Source: Symbiodinium natans (Eukaryota > Sar > Dinophyceae > Suessiales > Symbiodiniaceae). Taken from it: DNA of 64,000 nt. Below the pieces are notes generated by a model, which saw nothing but the letters and a program-made list of their open reading frames with translations, ran no database searches and had not been told where the DNA came from. A program made the translations under genes and the position numbers. The stretch spans positions 101,888-165,887 of the forward strand of contig CAJNDS010000256.1 of assembly GCA_905221605.1 (NCBI GenBank), written 5' to 3'. Below, piece by piece: positions 39,731 to 51,829 of the stretch. Numbering within the stretch: the stretch's first letter is position 1; each line of letters opens with the position of its first letter.

Positions 39731-40415
39731 AGCACGGGGCTTAGGCGGAGAGCACGATTTCCACCTATCAACACCACAAAGCGCACACGCGGCCTAGGCG
39801 AGATCGCGATTGGACAACGTCCACGAGGGAACCGAAAGCATGTAGTTCTGCCGGCAAGACTCGTGCCAACACTACACATGCCGGCAAGATGCAAGCGCAA
39901 AGAGTGAACTGTTTTGCTACGGGCGTGCGTGCCATTTAACGCTGCCGTCGGTGGTACACCGCGAGATGGTACACCAGACAACACGTGCCGGCCAGCCTGC
40001 ACAGCCTAAGTATGTACAGCATATAGCCTGCAGGTGTCAACGCCCTACAACATTCGCGCGCAGTAGACATCACAGATCTGTCCTTTCTGTTTGCTGTGCA
40101 AAAGGAAACTCCGCCTTCTTGTCCACTCGGGGGGCCGCTTCAGTGCTTCTGCTGCTCCCCTTGTGTCGGTTTGTCCTTGCACCGCCCTCAGAAGTAGGGC
40201 AAGGTTCTGTGTGAAGTCGGCGCTGAACTCCGCCTACTGTTTGAGCCATGTCTGCGTTGCCCGGTGCAGGGGAATTAGCTACTCCACTTGTGCCAGCCTG
40301 CTGGTTCGCAGCAGCATTAAACCTCAAAACCACCATTATTTTAAGGGGGCTGCGCCCATGGGCGGGCAGCGCAGGCAGAAGCGCGGGGCGAGCAGATCCG
40401 TCACAGGGTTGGGGT
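39731..40415. other. No gene recognised
   Basis: Mixed sequence, short frames only. Confidence 0.5.
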
Positions 40416-40419
40416 TTCT

Positions 40420-40600
40420 CTAAGCGTAGGGGCTCCTACACTCCCTTGAACTTTCTAAGCATTATGAGGCCCCTAAACTCCCTTAAAATCTCTAAGCGTT
40501 TGAGGCTCCTGAATTCCCTTAAAGTTTCTAAGCATTTACATGAGGCTCCTAGACTCCCTTAAAGTTTCTAAGCACTTTACAAGGCCCCTAAACTCTTTTT
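40420..40600 (+). repeat. Short tandem repeat, about 45-50 bp, four copies
   Basis: Unit core CTCCCTTAAAGTTTCTAAGC followed by A/T-rich bases and GAGGCTCCT; each copy differs by several bases. Confidence 0.8.
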
Positions 40601-43211
40601 CCGCCCTGAGACACGTCGCTTATGCCCGCCCTTTGGGGGGCATCATGCTCCTGATGCGCCGCTGGGGTCCCGCCCCGGGAGCCGCTGATGCCTGGGGGTC
40701 CCGGGCTGGACCCGCTGATGCTCATGATGCGCGCCCTCTGAGGGCCTCCGTGGCGGCAACACAAAAAAAAACTTCACCGGGGGCACTCGGGGGTCGGCGG
40801 CACTGGCGTCCGGCCTAATTCTGCTTCGCAGAAGGCCGAAGGCCAGCAAGGACGACCCAAAAGGTCCGCCAATGCTCGGTCCTTGGGGACCTCGCGCTGC
40901 CCGATTTAATGGCTACCGCCAGTGCCGCCGACCCCACACCCCGTCGTTGCAGCTGGGCAGACAGGAACGTTTTTGAAGCGTGACCAATCTCTAAAGCTGG
41001 TAAAGCCCCCCCCCCTCCCCCCTTCCTGAACCAGCCAAACAGACGAAACCCACTTGGAGCCCTGAAGCCTTAAACCCTAAACCCTCAAACGTAAACCCTT
41101 AACACCACAAGCTATCGAGAGTCGGCAGCGCGATTCTAGCTCATCTGCCTGAACCAACACCACCTGAGCCCTAAGCCTTTAGGCCTTCAGCCCTAAGCCC
41201 GAAGCCCTGAGCATGGGGCCATGGGGTTATGACGGTTATGAGCCATGGGGCGATGGGGGCCATGATGCGGGCGCAGCCATGGTGGTGGGCGGGGGCATGG
41301 GGCAATGGGGTCATGGGACCATGGGGCCCTGAGCACCATGGAGGGATGGAGGGCATGCTTCGTGGGATGGAGGCTTCGTGCCATGAAGGAAGCCATTCAG
41401 CTATGGTGGGGTGGGTGGGGGGCGGAGCGGGGCGGAGCGTCCCATGGTCCCATGGCCTCATGCCCCTAGACCCTCTCAGCTGATGTTAAAGGGCCCCAGT
41501 GCATGCCCCTCCGCTCTCCGCGTAATGGCTCCCTACACACTATCAACTCACTTTTAAGGGCCGCAGTGCATGCCGCTCCGCCCACCCCACCCACGTGCTT
41601 GTCCAACATGGTCGGCGAGGAAAGCTAGCTGCTTGCGAGTATGGCATATCTTGCCACTTCCTCGTCATCCAGGCTCTTCCGTTCTCCGCCTTGGCGTCCA
41701 TGAAGGTCTCTTGTAGCATATGGACTCGGGTCTTTGCAATCTCTCGGGCCCCATCACCTGGCCACTTCATCAAGACCGGGAGCATCGTGGGCCCAAAGCG
41801 GGGGACCCATTCTTGCACAACAGAATTTAAGGGTACTGTCGCATTTGACGCCAGCGCGAGTCAAGCCACAACGGGTCTACTTCGACCTCTTCGTGTTCTG
41901 AGAGAGGGATGTTTCACCTTAGGATTGGATTGCTTCCGTTTTGCTTTTCTCGTGTGTGTTGTGTGTTGTTCTGTGCTGTTTGGTTGCTTCCGGTAGTCAT
42001 GGCCGTCTCACCTCGTCGGGAAAGGGGGGTAAGAGGGGGGTAGAGGGTGAAAGTCGTGAGAGCGCTGAGAGCGGGAAGGTGGGCGTGTTTTGGACCACCC
42101 GAAATAGAAAAGATTGGTCAGGGGCGGTGTCACGCAACTCGTGCGGTTGATGTGAACTGTCAAAGCTCTAAATGATTCCAATTCCTTATTGGTTTTGAAC
42201 ATTGAACTATTGATTCTGCAAACTGTCCCCTATTGATTTCGATCTGTAATGCTAGTGTTTTGATGGCATGCTGTGTGTTGAATACTGCTAAGTTTTTCCA
42301 TTGGTTTTACAAGGTTATGCTGCGATTGAAAAATGGATTTCAATCGTTTTACTAGTCAATTGAGCAACGAAACAGTCCATAGCGATTCGTGTTCAACATC
42401 GGAGAGAAGTAGAGAGAGAGAGAGAGAGAGATAAAACATCAAGAGAAAAAATCAAAGAATACACCTTAAAGCTCTCCCGAACCTCCTTCCCGTAGGCCTC
42501 TGAGTCTCGGAGTATCCGCTTTTCATCCCTGTTTGCCCCCAGTGTCGCGCCACGTCTTGCTAGTGGCTTGAGAAATGCCTCCCGAACTTTGTGTCGGCTC
42601 ACAGAGGAACGGGGGTCAATTGGGGTCGCCGGACCGCGCCGGGCCCGCGTCACGCGCCAGTTGTCTGAAAACTCAAAAAGCTCCACACCCTCTGCTCTCA
42701 AAAGCAGACTCGCGGGGGCTCTCTCAGAGGGGCTCCTCTGGAGGGGCTCTGTGTTTCTTTGTCTTTGTCTTCTCTTGGATGTCGGCAGACTCCGGGAGAT
42801 GCGATGCCTGAAGGGCCTGAAGGGCCGGAAGGGCCGGAAGGGCCTGAAGCTCTGGGTGCCGACGGTGCCGACGGTGCCGATGGGAGCAGGCCTTTGAGTA
42901 CAGTTGCGGTTGCTTTCTCAAAGTCTTTTTTCCACCACATGCGCGCATTGTTCAGTGTCAGGGGCCCTCGGGGGAGCATGAAGAGCTCCGAGGCGCAGCT
43001 GGCGAGGGAGAGAGAGACCATGTAATACGGCTTTCTTTGCAACGAACACTTCGAAGACTCGCTGCAGTCTAAGTTGCGAGGCTGCGCGGCGTAGCCGCGC
43101 GAGCTCATTGCTCGTCCAGAGACGAGGTGTCGCAACGCGGGTTGGATTCTGTCGAATCCTTGTCTTGCTTTTTGTTGAAGTGGAAGCGCGCTGCGAGGCT
43201 CGCAAATCACG
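40601..43211. other. Non-coding with CATGGGG, GA and GAAGGGCCN repeats
   Basis: CCCTAAACCCT telomere-like bases at about 41078-41100; CATGGGG/CCATGGGG runs at 41210-41335; a GA tract at 42411-42432; a 9-bp GAAGGGCCG/T repeat at 42806-42850, which gives false collagen-like ORFs. A minus-strand frame at 41543-41818 has no motif. Confidence 0.5.
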
Positions 43212-43366
43212 TTGCTGCGACGGACGAAACAGGGTCCTCTGACCGCGGCCAGATTGCCCGAACTCATTGATGAGATTGGCATCGGCTGGTATCAAGCAAT
43301 GGCCTTCCTGCCGATGGTTCTCTTACCACTCTGCGAAGGAGCTGGCATGATTGCGGCTTGGTTCTC
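43212..43366 (+). CDS. Candidate exon 1 of an SVOP/SV2-like MFS transporter
   Basis: Reads LPELIDEIGIGWYQAMAFLP then MVLLPLCEGAGMIAAWFS. SVOP/SV2-family proteins begin their first membrane segment with a D-x-I-G-x-G-x-F/Y-Q motif followed by a hydrophobic helix with acidic residues, and this fits. GT dinucleotides follow at 43361 and 43367, but the exact border is unclear. It is the strongest of a series of plus-strand exons down to about 49490. Substrate unknown; the family carries organic ions or sugars across membranes. Confidence 0.5.
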
Positions 43367-43556
43367 GTGTTTTTTCAGGTTACGCTGTTTTCTCACGTTG
43401 CGCCGCTACGCGATCCGCCTCGGCCGCCTGTGGCCACAACAACCGGATGCAAACGGGGCAAAGCGAGGGGGTCGCCACAGAAGTTGTAGAGGGCATTGCT
43501 GCTGCATTGCAGCCGGCATGGGGTTGAGAGCTTGAAGGCTTGAACACTCCGCGCGG

Positions 43557-44380
<824 letters not shown>

Positions 44381-44384
44381 GAGT

Positions 44385-44830
44385 AAAGTCTGTTACGGAA
44401 ACTGGCGGGTCTCCCCGACACCGAAACAGAAATAACCGGAGGGTGTAACCCAAACCAACGTGGGACCGTTACGGAAACAATTGCGGGACGTAACAGAAAC
44501 CAACTGCCCCAAACAGAGAGATGAAGGGCGAAGAAAGGATTGGGGTACCCAGCCCTCATAGGTTGAGGGGTTAGGGAAGTTTAGGGTCTGGGGTTTCGAG
44601 TCTAGTTTCCGAGCTGGGGTTGAGGGGTTTAGGGGCCACGGTTTCGGGTTTAGTTTTCCGTGGTTTCTGTTACATCTCTTTTTGGTTTCCGTCGCAGGTC
44701 TGTATGGTTTCCGTTACACCTGCGTATTGTTTCCAGGTTTGGGGGCGTAGTTTCCGTTACATGTTTGTTTGGTTTCTGTTATATTTTCGGATTGGTTTCC
44801 GTTACACTCCCGATTTCCGTTACACCCCTT
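44385..44830. repeat. GGTTTCCGTTACA motif array in two orientations
   Basis: From about 44655 to 44830 the motif GGTTTCYGTTACA recurs roughly every 30-40 bp. Between about 44388 and 44510 the reverse (TGTTACGGAAAC, CGTTACGGAAAC, GTAACAGAAACC) is present. The arrangement is an inverted pair of arrays. Confidence 0.8.
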
Positions 44831-44883
44831 ACCCCCACCTGGGGTGTGGTGGGGCCCGGTGGGGCGTCTGACAAAATGCTCAG

Positions 44884-44945
44884 GTCATGACGAACATCAC
44901 GCATGCTTTGAAGCGCGAGTTCCACTTCTCCAGCTGGCAAGCAGG
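44884..44945 (+). CDS. Candidate MFS exon 2
   Basis: After CTCAG the frame reads VMTNITHALKREFHFSSWQAG, then GCAGCC. In SVOP-type proteins the loop after the first helix reads similarly, ending with a W-x-x-S/T-x-W-Q motif before the second helix. A GC intron start is plausible in dinoflagellates. Confidence 0.4.
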
Positions 44946-45059
44946 CAGCCTCGCCCCTCGGGACAAAGAATCAGTCCGACAGAGCTCTCCTCAAGACTCT
45001 GAGCGTTTTTTCCTAACAGCTTGAGCTTTGGGGCCTTCAGCCCGTTTTAGCGGAGCACA

Positions 45060-45810
45060 TTGCAGCGGGATCTGCAGCAGGGGTCCAGCGTGGGTTCCGC
45101 GGAGGAGGGGGGTCTCGAGCGGGTTCTGACGGGCACGCCCTGTGCTTTTCGAGGGTTCACATTGGCAAGGCCCCAGCCTGTGTGTCACGCCTCGCAAGCC
45201 CACATGGCAAGACCCCAGCCTGTATGTCCCGCCCTGTGTTTTTCGTAAGTTCACATAGCAAGGCCCCAGCCTGTCTGTCGCGCCCTGTTTTTTCGTGTTC
45301 TTCGTGAGGTCACATGGCAAGATGCCAGCCTGTCACGCCATGTGTTCGTGATTTCACATGGCAAGGCCCCAGCCTGCTTCATCATCCTAACAACATCCCA
45401 TCTAGGGAAGATAAGGAAGCCGGAATTTTGACATAGGATGATTTGAGGATAATTTGGAGGAAGATTTTCAGGAAGATTGAGAAGCCGGAATCTTGACGTA
45501 AGATGATTGTAGGATGATGTGGAGGAAAATTTTGAGGATAATTGTAGGAAGATTGGGAAGCCGGAGCTTTCACATAGGAAGATGTTAGGTTGAGGTGGAT
45601 AATTTGGAGGATGATTTTTTGGATGATTGGGAGCCGGAATGTGGAGGGAGGATGATTTGAGGAAGAACCGAAGGATGATTTCAGGAAGATTCTTCAACGA
45701 ACAACATATTTTACCCAAAGTTCTCATAACTGTGTTTGCCGCGAGTTCACATGGCACGGCCCCAGCCTGTCACGTCCTGTCGTGAGTTCACATGGCAAGA
45801 CCCCGGAAAG
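45060..45810. repeat. Two degenerate tandem repeat families
   Basis: TTCACATGGCAAGGCCCCAG with CCTGTCTGTCGCGCC repeats at about 45150-45375 and 45745-45810 (unit about 50-70 bp). Between them (45405-45700) GATGATTTGGAGGAAGAT-type units repeat. Confidence 0.8.
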
Positions 45811-46148
45811 CTCAAGGAGCGAGCGCCTCTTCAAGCGGGAAGCTTGAAAGGAAGCACTGTTGGCTGGGGTGCAGAGTGCGCGCTCGCATGAGCGTGCGGC
45901 TTCGCGGTCACCACGCGCTTCAAGAACGCATGTGAAGACAATCCGAAAACGTGCGTGCTCAAGGAGTCCGCACGCGCCTGTCACAACCAGCTGCTATTGG
46001 ATTCGGAGCGCGTGCTTGCCTTTGCACGTTCTGCTGCTGTTGGGGATACCTGCCGGGATTTTTTTGTGATGAACAAGAACGGATAGTTGGGGCGTGTCAT
46101 TTTTCTCGCACATTGTCTCGCTTCTCTCCCATTGTATTTCTTTCTGAG

Positions 46149-46248
46149 GACGCCTTCTCCTTCTTGGGGATGGCGGTCGGCCACTACGTCGCAGGCTTCC
46201 TGGCGGACCTAAAGGGGCGGCGGCTCCCGATGGTCCTCTCCTTCCTTG
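46149..46248 (+). CDS. Candidate MFS exon 3 (GxxxD-x-x-GRR signature)
   Basis: Preceded by TTTCTGAG. The frame gives AFSFLGMAVGHYVAGFLADL then KGRRLPMVLSFL. The G-x-x-x-G-x-x-A-D-x-x-G-R-R motif is the hallmark loop between helices 2 and 3 of major-facilitator transporters. It is followed by GCACGC, again suggesting a GC intron start. This exon makes the MFS assignment. Confidence 0.6.
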
Positions 46249-46525
46249 GCACGCACCTTGGCACAGAGACAGAAAGACATAGAGAGTCAGAGAGAGAGTT
46301 AGCGAGTCAGAGGCGGCCGGAGCTGGCCGGGGGAGCAAGGGGGGGGGGGGGGGGGGGGGGCGAGACGCTTTACACTTTTTGCCCCACCACAAACACCTAA
46401 TGGGAATGAACACTGCCCCTGAAAAAAAGGAATGGAAATAGAGGCTCATATGCTCAGGCCACACGGCTCTGTCAAAGAGAAAAGCGAGGCGTTCACTGCT
46501 TTGAGTGCCTTTCCTTCAACTCCAG

Positions 46526-46603
46526 GTTTCTGACAGCGATTCTCATGACCTTGGCTACCGGCTATGGCGCCATAATTCTGCTGCGGTTCTTCCATGTTTG
46601 TTC
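46526..46603 (+). CDS. Candidate MFS exon 4
   Basis: After CTCCAG the frame reads FLTAILMTLATGYGAIILLR then FFHVCS, fitting helices 3-4 of an MFS protein, where L-x-R-F-x-x-G is expected. The border phase with exon 3 cannot be made canonical by eye. Confidence 0.45.
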
Positions 46604-47028
46604 GGGAGCTTCTCTGGACTTGAGCTGGACTTGAGCAATGTGCATGGATGGCAGCTTTCCTGATGTTTTCCTGACTGACATTTCCACGCCTGGCAAGACA
46701 GGAGAGAGTGATTGCCTCTCTTCCACTCGCTCTGCACTCGCTCTCTCGTTTTTTTGCTCCGTGCTTTCAAGAGCTTCAAGTGCTTCAGGTGGTTCTTGAG
46801 GAAGCTTGCACCTTCGTATTGGATGAAAGCTTCGCATACAATGCGTTGACCGCGGGCCTGACCTCCGCCTAGCACGAACGACTACATTTACGAAGCTGCA
46901 CTAACGTTTGCTAAAGTTGCCAGTTGGCCTCCATTTTGAAGGTTTTTTTTTATACGACGAAAAGAGAGCCCGAAGTCGAGACTCTCTCTCTCTCTCTCTG
47001 GGCCGGGGGATTTCAGCGGAAGTTCCAG

Positions 47029-47969
47029 GTGGGGCTCCCTATGGTCGTGAGCTGTGGGAGATGGTGTCGATTGGGATGATGTCTCAGATGAACCGTGTCG
47101 TCGTGTCGTCTTCCAAACGTTTCGTCTTGCTGAAACTTGAAGGTCTCACTTGGTTTTACTCGTGGCTCAAAACCGTTTCTGCGCAACCATTCTCTAGGTT
47201 GTGCTCAGCAGAAACAGGCGCCTTTCTTTCGTTTTCAAGACTATTTGCCTCTGACAGCGATGTGGTGCATGCGGTCGCCTTGGCAGCAGGGGACAATTGG
47301 CATGAGGGAGGGTCTGGTGCAAACGGTGTAGTCCGGTGTAGTCCGGTGTAGTCCGGTGAGGCTACAAGCAGAAGGGGCCGGTTGCGCCCCTTCGAGCCCC
47401 CACATGTCAGGACACGATGGGAGCACCGAGAGGGTCGTCGTTTGTGCAGTGCAGGATGCCCCACGCGCGGCGTCAGGACTCCCCGGACTCCCCGCAAGCA
47501 ACCCAGCATTTCGAGCACACCCGGTCCCGCAAACCCTACCCCCGCGCTATAGCACATGCTAAAGTTTTTTAAGCAGCATACTTCTCCCCACATCAAGCCA
47601 TCACGATGGCGATCCATTCATTAGCGATAACAACAACCTTCTCGAAGACCACCTCCGCTGAAAAAACCCTTCGCCATACTTTGGAAAAGAATCGTTGCCC
47701 TGATCCGAGGCTTCCCGTGGTTCCCGAAAACAGAGCCAACTATTTCGGAAAGCCCCGGAGACCCTGCAAAAAAACCCTTTTGATCCCTGCAGGGGTGAGC
47801 TGAAACACGGGGTGTTCCGGCTACGGGCCTGAGGTGGTCGAGAAATGTCGGGAACAGGAACTAGAACAGATGCTCCTTGCATGACAGGCGTTTCTTGCAT
47901 GGCTGCTGCTGCGGCTTGGGGGTGCCCCCAGCCATGTCCATGATCGCCGAGACAGTGCCGAGTGCCTGG
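47029..47969 (+). CDS. Candidate MFS exons 5a (47029-47043) and 5b (47932-47969)
   Basis: A 15-base microexon between CCAG and GTCGTG gives VGLPM. 47932-47969 after CCCCAG gives MSMIAETVPSAW. Joined to the flanking exons this reads like the MFS helix-4 end followed by the conserved E-x-x-P-x-x-x-R loop. The sequence between them is intron-like and holds a 3x GTGTAGTCCG repeat (47327-47357). Confidence 0.35.
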
Positions 47970-48157
47970 CCGCTTGGAGTGTGCGAATCCATATGACCAT
48001 ATGAACTAGGGACACAAAATTCCCCGAGTTTCCGACTCATGGCACAGATGTGTGGGCCTTGCACAGTGGCACAGTGAGGTCAAGGGCAGTTTGGGAGCTC
48101 AAAAGAATAAATAAAGAACGTTTGAGATGAAGACTGCTTTTTCTGGTGTTTTTACAG

Positions 48158-48271
48158 AGGCGCCGATTCGTCTTCGTGGTCTTCTGGAGTTCCACGGCTG
48201 TTGGAGAGCTCTACTCCTGCTGTGGCCTCATGCTCTTTATGCCCGAGCTGAGTGAGAGCAGCTGGAAGCAG
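48158..48271 (+). CDS. Candidate MFS exon 6
   Basis: TTTTTACAG precedes RRRFVFVVFWSSTAVGELYS then CCGLMLFMPELSESSWKQ; GCCATGAG follows. A basic cluster followed by a helix starting V-F-W-x-x-G fits MFS helix 5, and the W near the end fits the loop before helix 6. Confidence 0.5.
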
Positions 48272-48437
48272 GCCATGAGACCAAGTTAAAAAGCGGTAAA
48301 AAGCGTGTGTTTTTTTTCAAACAAGTGACTTCAAGTGTCACAAGGACAGTCATTTGAGAACATGAGAACAGTTGAGAACTCGAGAGAGAACAAGGAGAGA
48401 GAACAAGGAGAGAAAACCAGGAGAGACTGCGCAAAAG

Positions 48438-48585
48438 GCCGTCCTTTGGTCCTCCTTGCCGGCCTTGGTGATGCTGCTTCACAGCTGCACCTGTTAAAGG
48501 CAAAACAAGGCATCCGCAGCATCCACAGCATCCAAAGCATCCAAAGCATCCAATCCGAGTTCATGTTGTCACGGCCGCCCAAAAG
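48438..48585 (+). CDS. Candidate MFS exons 7a (48438-48492) and 7b (48560-48585)
   Basis: 48438-48492 reads AVLWSSLPALVMLLHSCT, a helix-6-like segment. 48560-48585 reads FMLSRPPK, fitting the family's L-P-E-S-x-x-F-L-L-S-R position after helix 6. Borders are tentative. Confidence 0.35.
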
Positions 48586-49253
48586 CCTAGGCAAAGAGTC
48601 GCTCCAGGAATCTGCCCAGAAGCATGCCGGAAACAAGCGAGAAGCCATGGAAATCATCACGAGAGGAGAGACACAAAGAAAACAAGAAAACAGAACACAG
48701 GGATGACACAGGGTGCGTTGCCGGAAAAAAAGTGATTCATTTCTGCAATCCGTGAACGCTCCTCTCTTTTCTCATGTGAGCTGCTGGTTCGGTGCTGGAT
48801 CTGCTAGATCTGCTAGATCTGTCGAAAAGCCCAGGATCTTCTCGGTGGCAAAGCTGCAGGCGTGATGGGTGCCGAACTATTCAGTAAAGGTTGGGTCTGA
48901 GTCTGAGCGTTTGGTGTTTTAATGATTTCATTGTGTTTTCGTGAGTTGAGTGCTACACCGAACTACACCTCAACAAGGCTCCAGTGTAGGCTCGAGCGCA
49001 GACTTTGGACTCTGGGCCCCAGGCCGCCCTGACTCCGCCCTCTGCCCTGACTCCAGGACTCCCCTCACTGGTTGGCTGTTCACGGTCGCCTCATCGAGGC
49101 GAGCTCTTTGAACAGCAGCTACCGGCTTAACGCGGCAAACACGCGGCAAAGCAGTGCTTACATGAGGGCTTTTGCGATCTTTCCATATCTTTCCCGCTCT
49201 CTGGTTTCAGTAATGCAGATTCTCTCGAGCTGAGCGCATGCGAAGTGCGGGCC

Positions 49254-49490
49254 GGAAGTGCGATGTACAGGCGAGAATCGTTCTGGACCACATGGCCACA
49301 ATGAACAAGATTCCCGCCCTGTGTGGAGTTCCCGAAGAGTGTGTTTTGAGTCAGCGTTTCTCAAGCTTGTTTGTTCTAGCTGAAGGCCTGCTAAGTGCTG
49401 AGTCTCGAAGGAAGCCGGAAGTGATTAAGAAGCTGGGGCCGGCGCCCGTGCACGATTTCTCGCAGTTGTACTCGGAGTATGGCGCTGGCA
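49254..49490 (+). CDS. Candidate MFS exon 8 (central loop)
   Basis: The frame reads KCDVQARIVLDHMATMNKIP then ALCGVPEECVLSQ and later KPEVIKKLGPAPVHDFSQLY. In SVOP-like proteins the large loop after helix 6 has A-x-x-x-L-x-x-I-A-x-x-N followed by a segment ending F-x-x-L. An internal intron is possible. No convincing later exons were found, so the gene's C-terminal half is unaccounted for. Confidence 0.35.
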
Positions 49491-49684
49491 TCACGGCTCG
49501 AGGCGCCTCTTCAAGTCTTCCTCTTCTCTTCTCCCCCCCCCCCCCTCGCCAGAAGCTCTCTGAGAGTGTTCTCTGCTCTTCCCCTCGTTTTGTTTTTATG
49601 ATGTGCAATAGAGAGCTACTCTCTTTTCATGGCGAGACTTGGGCGCAGCTTTTCAATTTTCCTGATCTCAATCTGAAGTGAAAA

Positions 49685-49911
49685 GCCCCCCAGGATCGCC
49701 GGGCTCGCCGCAAGCAATCTGGCGGCGCTTGGTGGAGCCAGAGGCAGCGAAGCTGGTGCCCCGCTTAACAACCGACAGAGGTCAAAGACGAAGCAGAAGA
49801 AGAAGCAGACGAAGAAGATAAAGAAGAAGAAGAAGAAGAAGAAGAAGAAGAAGAAGAAGAAGAAGAAGAAGAAGAGAATGTAACAAAGCCCGGCAGTTAA
49901 GAACAAGATAG

Positions 49912-49946
<35 letters not shown>
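49685..49946. repeat. (GAA)n and (AT)n microsatellites
   Basis: GAAGAA repeats at about 49792-49875 and AT dinucleotides at about 49916-49946. Confidence 0.95.
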
Positions 49947-49949
<3 letters not shown>

Positions 49950-50740
49950 TTCTACCCCGCCCCCCCTCCCCCGGCGCCTAGGTCTTGCAGCAAAAGTTAG
50001 CTTCTTATGCATCGCATGAACGAACACACGCCAAAAGAACGCTACAAGGACCAGATGGCATCGAGTGGATGATGCTGCCATGCACATGGGCGAAAGCACG
50101 GCAAGGGTGATTTTACTAGTTATGTCGAACGTAGTTCATACCGAATTTGATTAAACGATGTTTTCAACCACCTCGAAGTAGCCAATTCACTGAATGTAAT
50201 GAACCATGAGTGAGATGAATCAAAAGTTGTCCATGTATTTCATCGAGTAAAACATACTCATTCGGAAACCTGATCTAATTTTGCTTCACATAAGCATGAA
50301 TTCGACTGGGCAAAATGTTTTCATTGTTTTCGGTCACAAACACAGTACTTAGTTTAACGAAGGGTTTTTGCTCCTTGAAATTGACTTATGTTGGAGTAAT
50401 TAGTAAAGACAAGCACTTAGTTTTGAATTGACTTAGTTAATGTAATATCAATGGTTGGATTAATGTATTTAATCTATTTCAGGGTGAAGTGAATGCATTT
50501 GAAAAAGTAGACCGTTAGCTCAATTAATTCAGTGAAACACATTCCTTAAATCACTTTCAAAACTCATTGAATTCGTGTGTCTGATGTAATTGCTTTAGAG
50601 GAATAATTAGTTCGGCCCTGGCTTTAAAGCTGCATCGATTTTCTTAATTTTAACGCTACGCGACCCGCCTCGGCCCGGCCCAGCGCATCCGCGTGAGCAT
50701 GGTGATTCCGCAGCGCCCAAGTCGCTGGACCCCAAGCAAT
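49950..50740. other. AT-rich sequence, no gene
   Basis: Composition drops to roughly two-thirds A+T from about 50110 to 50650. Frequent TGAATT and GTTTA words but no clear period. Confidence 0.6.
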
Positions 50741-50743
50741 AAG

Positions 50744-51035
50744 GGTTGGGTTCAGGGTTTAGGGTTTAGGGTTCCGGGTTTATGGTTTATGGTTTAGTTT
50801 AGGATTGAGGGCTTAGGGCTCAAGGTTCACGCTTTGGGGTTTAGGGTTTTTTTGGGAGCAGGGTTCAAGACGGTTGGGCTTGGATTGATCGTAGGCTTGA
50901 GCCAGGCCCCTCATTGGGGTAGGGGGAGTGGGGGGGGAAGGGGGGCAGGGGAAGGGGGGGGGGGGGCAGAGGGGGGAGGGGGGGCGGTTGAGTGCTTCGG
51001 GCTTAAGGTTTAAGATGTAAGGTTTAGGGTTTAAG
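50744..51035. repeat. Interstitial telomere-like (TTTAGGG) repeats
   Basis: GGTTTAGGGTTTAGGGTT and degenerate variants at 50755-50850 and 51005-51030, separated by G-rich sequence. TTTAGGG is the plant- and dinoflagellate-type telomere unit. Confidence 0.75.
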
Positions 51036-51829
51036 CTTAGACTCAAAAAACCCGCTCACCAACTGGGGGTGGGGTGGGGGGGGGGCTGTGGGGGGGGTGG
51101 GGGGGGGGTGGGGGGCGCCTGCTGGGAGGGGCTTCAACTGCCTCTGGTCCTGGCAAACCGTCCGCTTGCGGACCCCGGTTTCCTGGGGGGGGTACCCATT
51201 TGAGGCAAAAAAGGGGTCCGAAAAGTGGCTTTGGGTGTGGGGGGAGGATTTGGAGGGGGGTGCCTGCTCTGACAACCTATACACCTCCGGCCCGAGGCCT
51301 CGGCGGATATGTTAAGGTTAAATAAATACGTTGAACTCGCAGCTAAGTCTCGATCCTTTATTTCACCCGTAACCAGACGAAATGGATGATGAGTGTAAAG
51401 CTAAATAGATGATAAGTTGTGTTTCCAACCCATCAATGCGAATGTACTTGTTAGGAAAGCTGATTTCATTGCGTCATGAAAGCGTTAACTTTCATACTTA
51501 GTTTTTTTTGTGTTCATTGACCCGTCCCCTTTGTTAGCAAATGCAGTAAAACAAAATAGACTACGGTTTTTTTGGAATTCAGTTAAGTGAAGTAATTTCA
51601 ACAGTTGAACTGGTTTTCTGAAGGGTTAAGTGAATGAATTACACTAGTAGACCCTTAACTAAGTGAAATGAATAAACTAAATTAAGTCCAAAGGGGAATC
51701 AATTCAATTCAGGTTTTCTGTTTGTTGAAGGTGGTTAAGATAAGGGATTTCAATGCCTTAATTTCTTTACTGAAGGGTTAAGAAACCTAAATAAAACCCT
51801 ATTTGGGTTTCTGGGGGGCTGGGGGTCAA
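51036..51829. other. G-rich then AT-rich spacer, no gene
   Basis: G-rich to about 51260, then AT-rich sequence like that at 50110-50650. Confidence 0.6.

Noticed and set aside
41543-41818. Minus-strand 91-codon ORF
   Set aside because: No recognisable motif and no neighbouring exon support.
42759-43025. Collagen-like EGPEGPEGP frame
   Set aside because: It comes from a 9-bp GAAGGGCCN repeat; no other collagen features.
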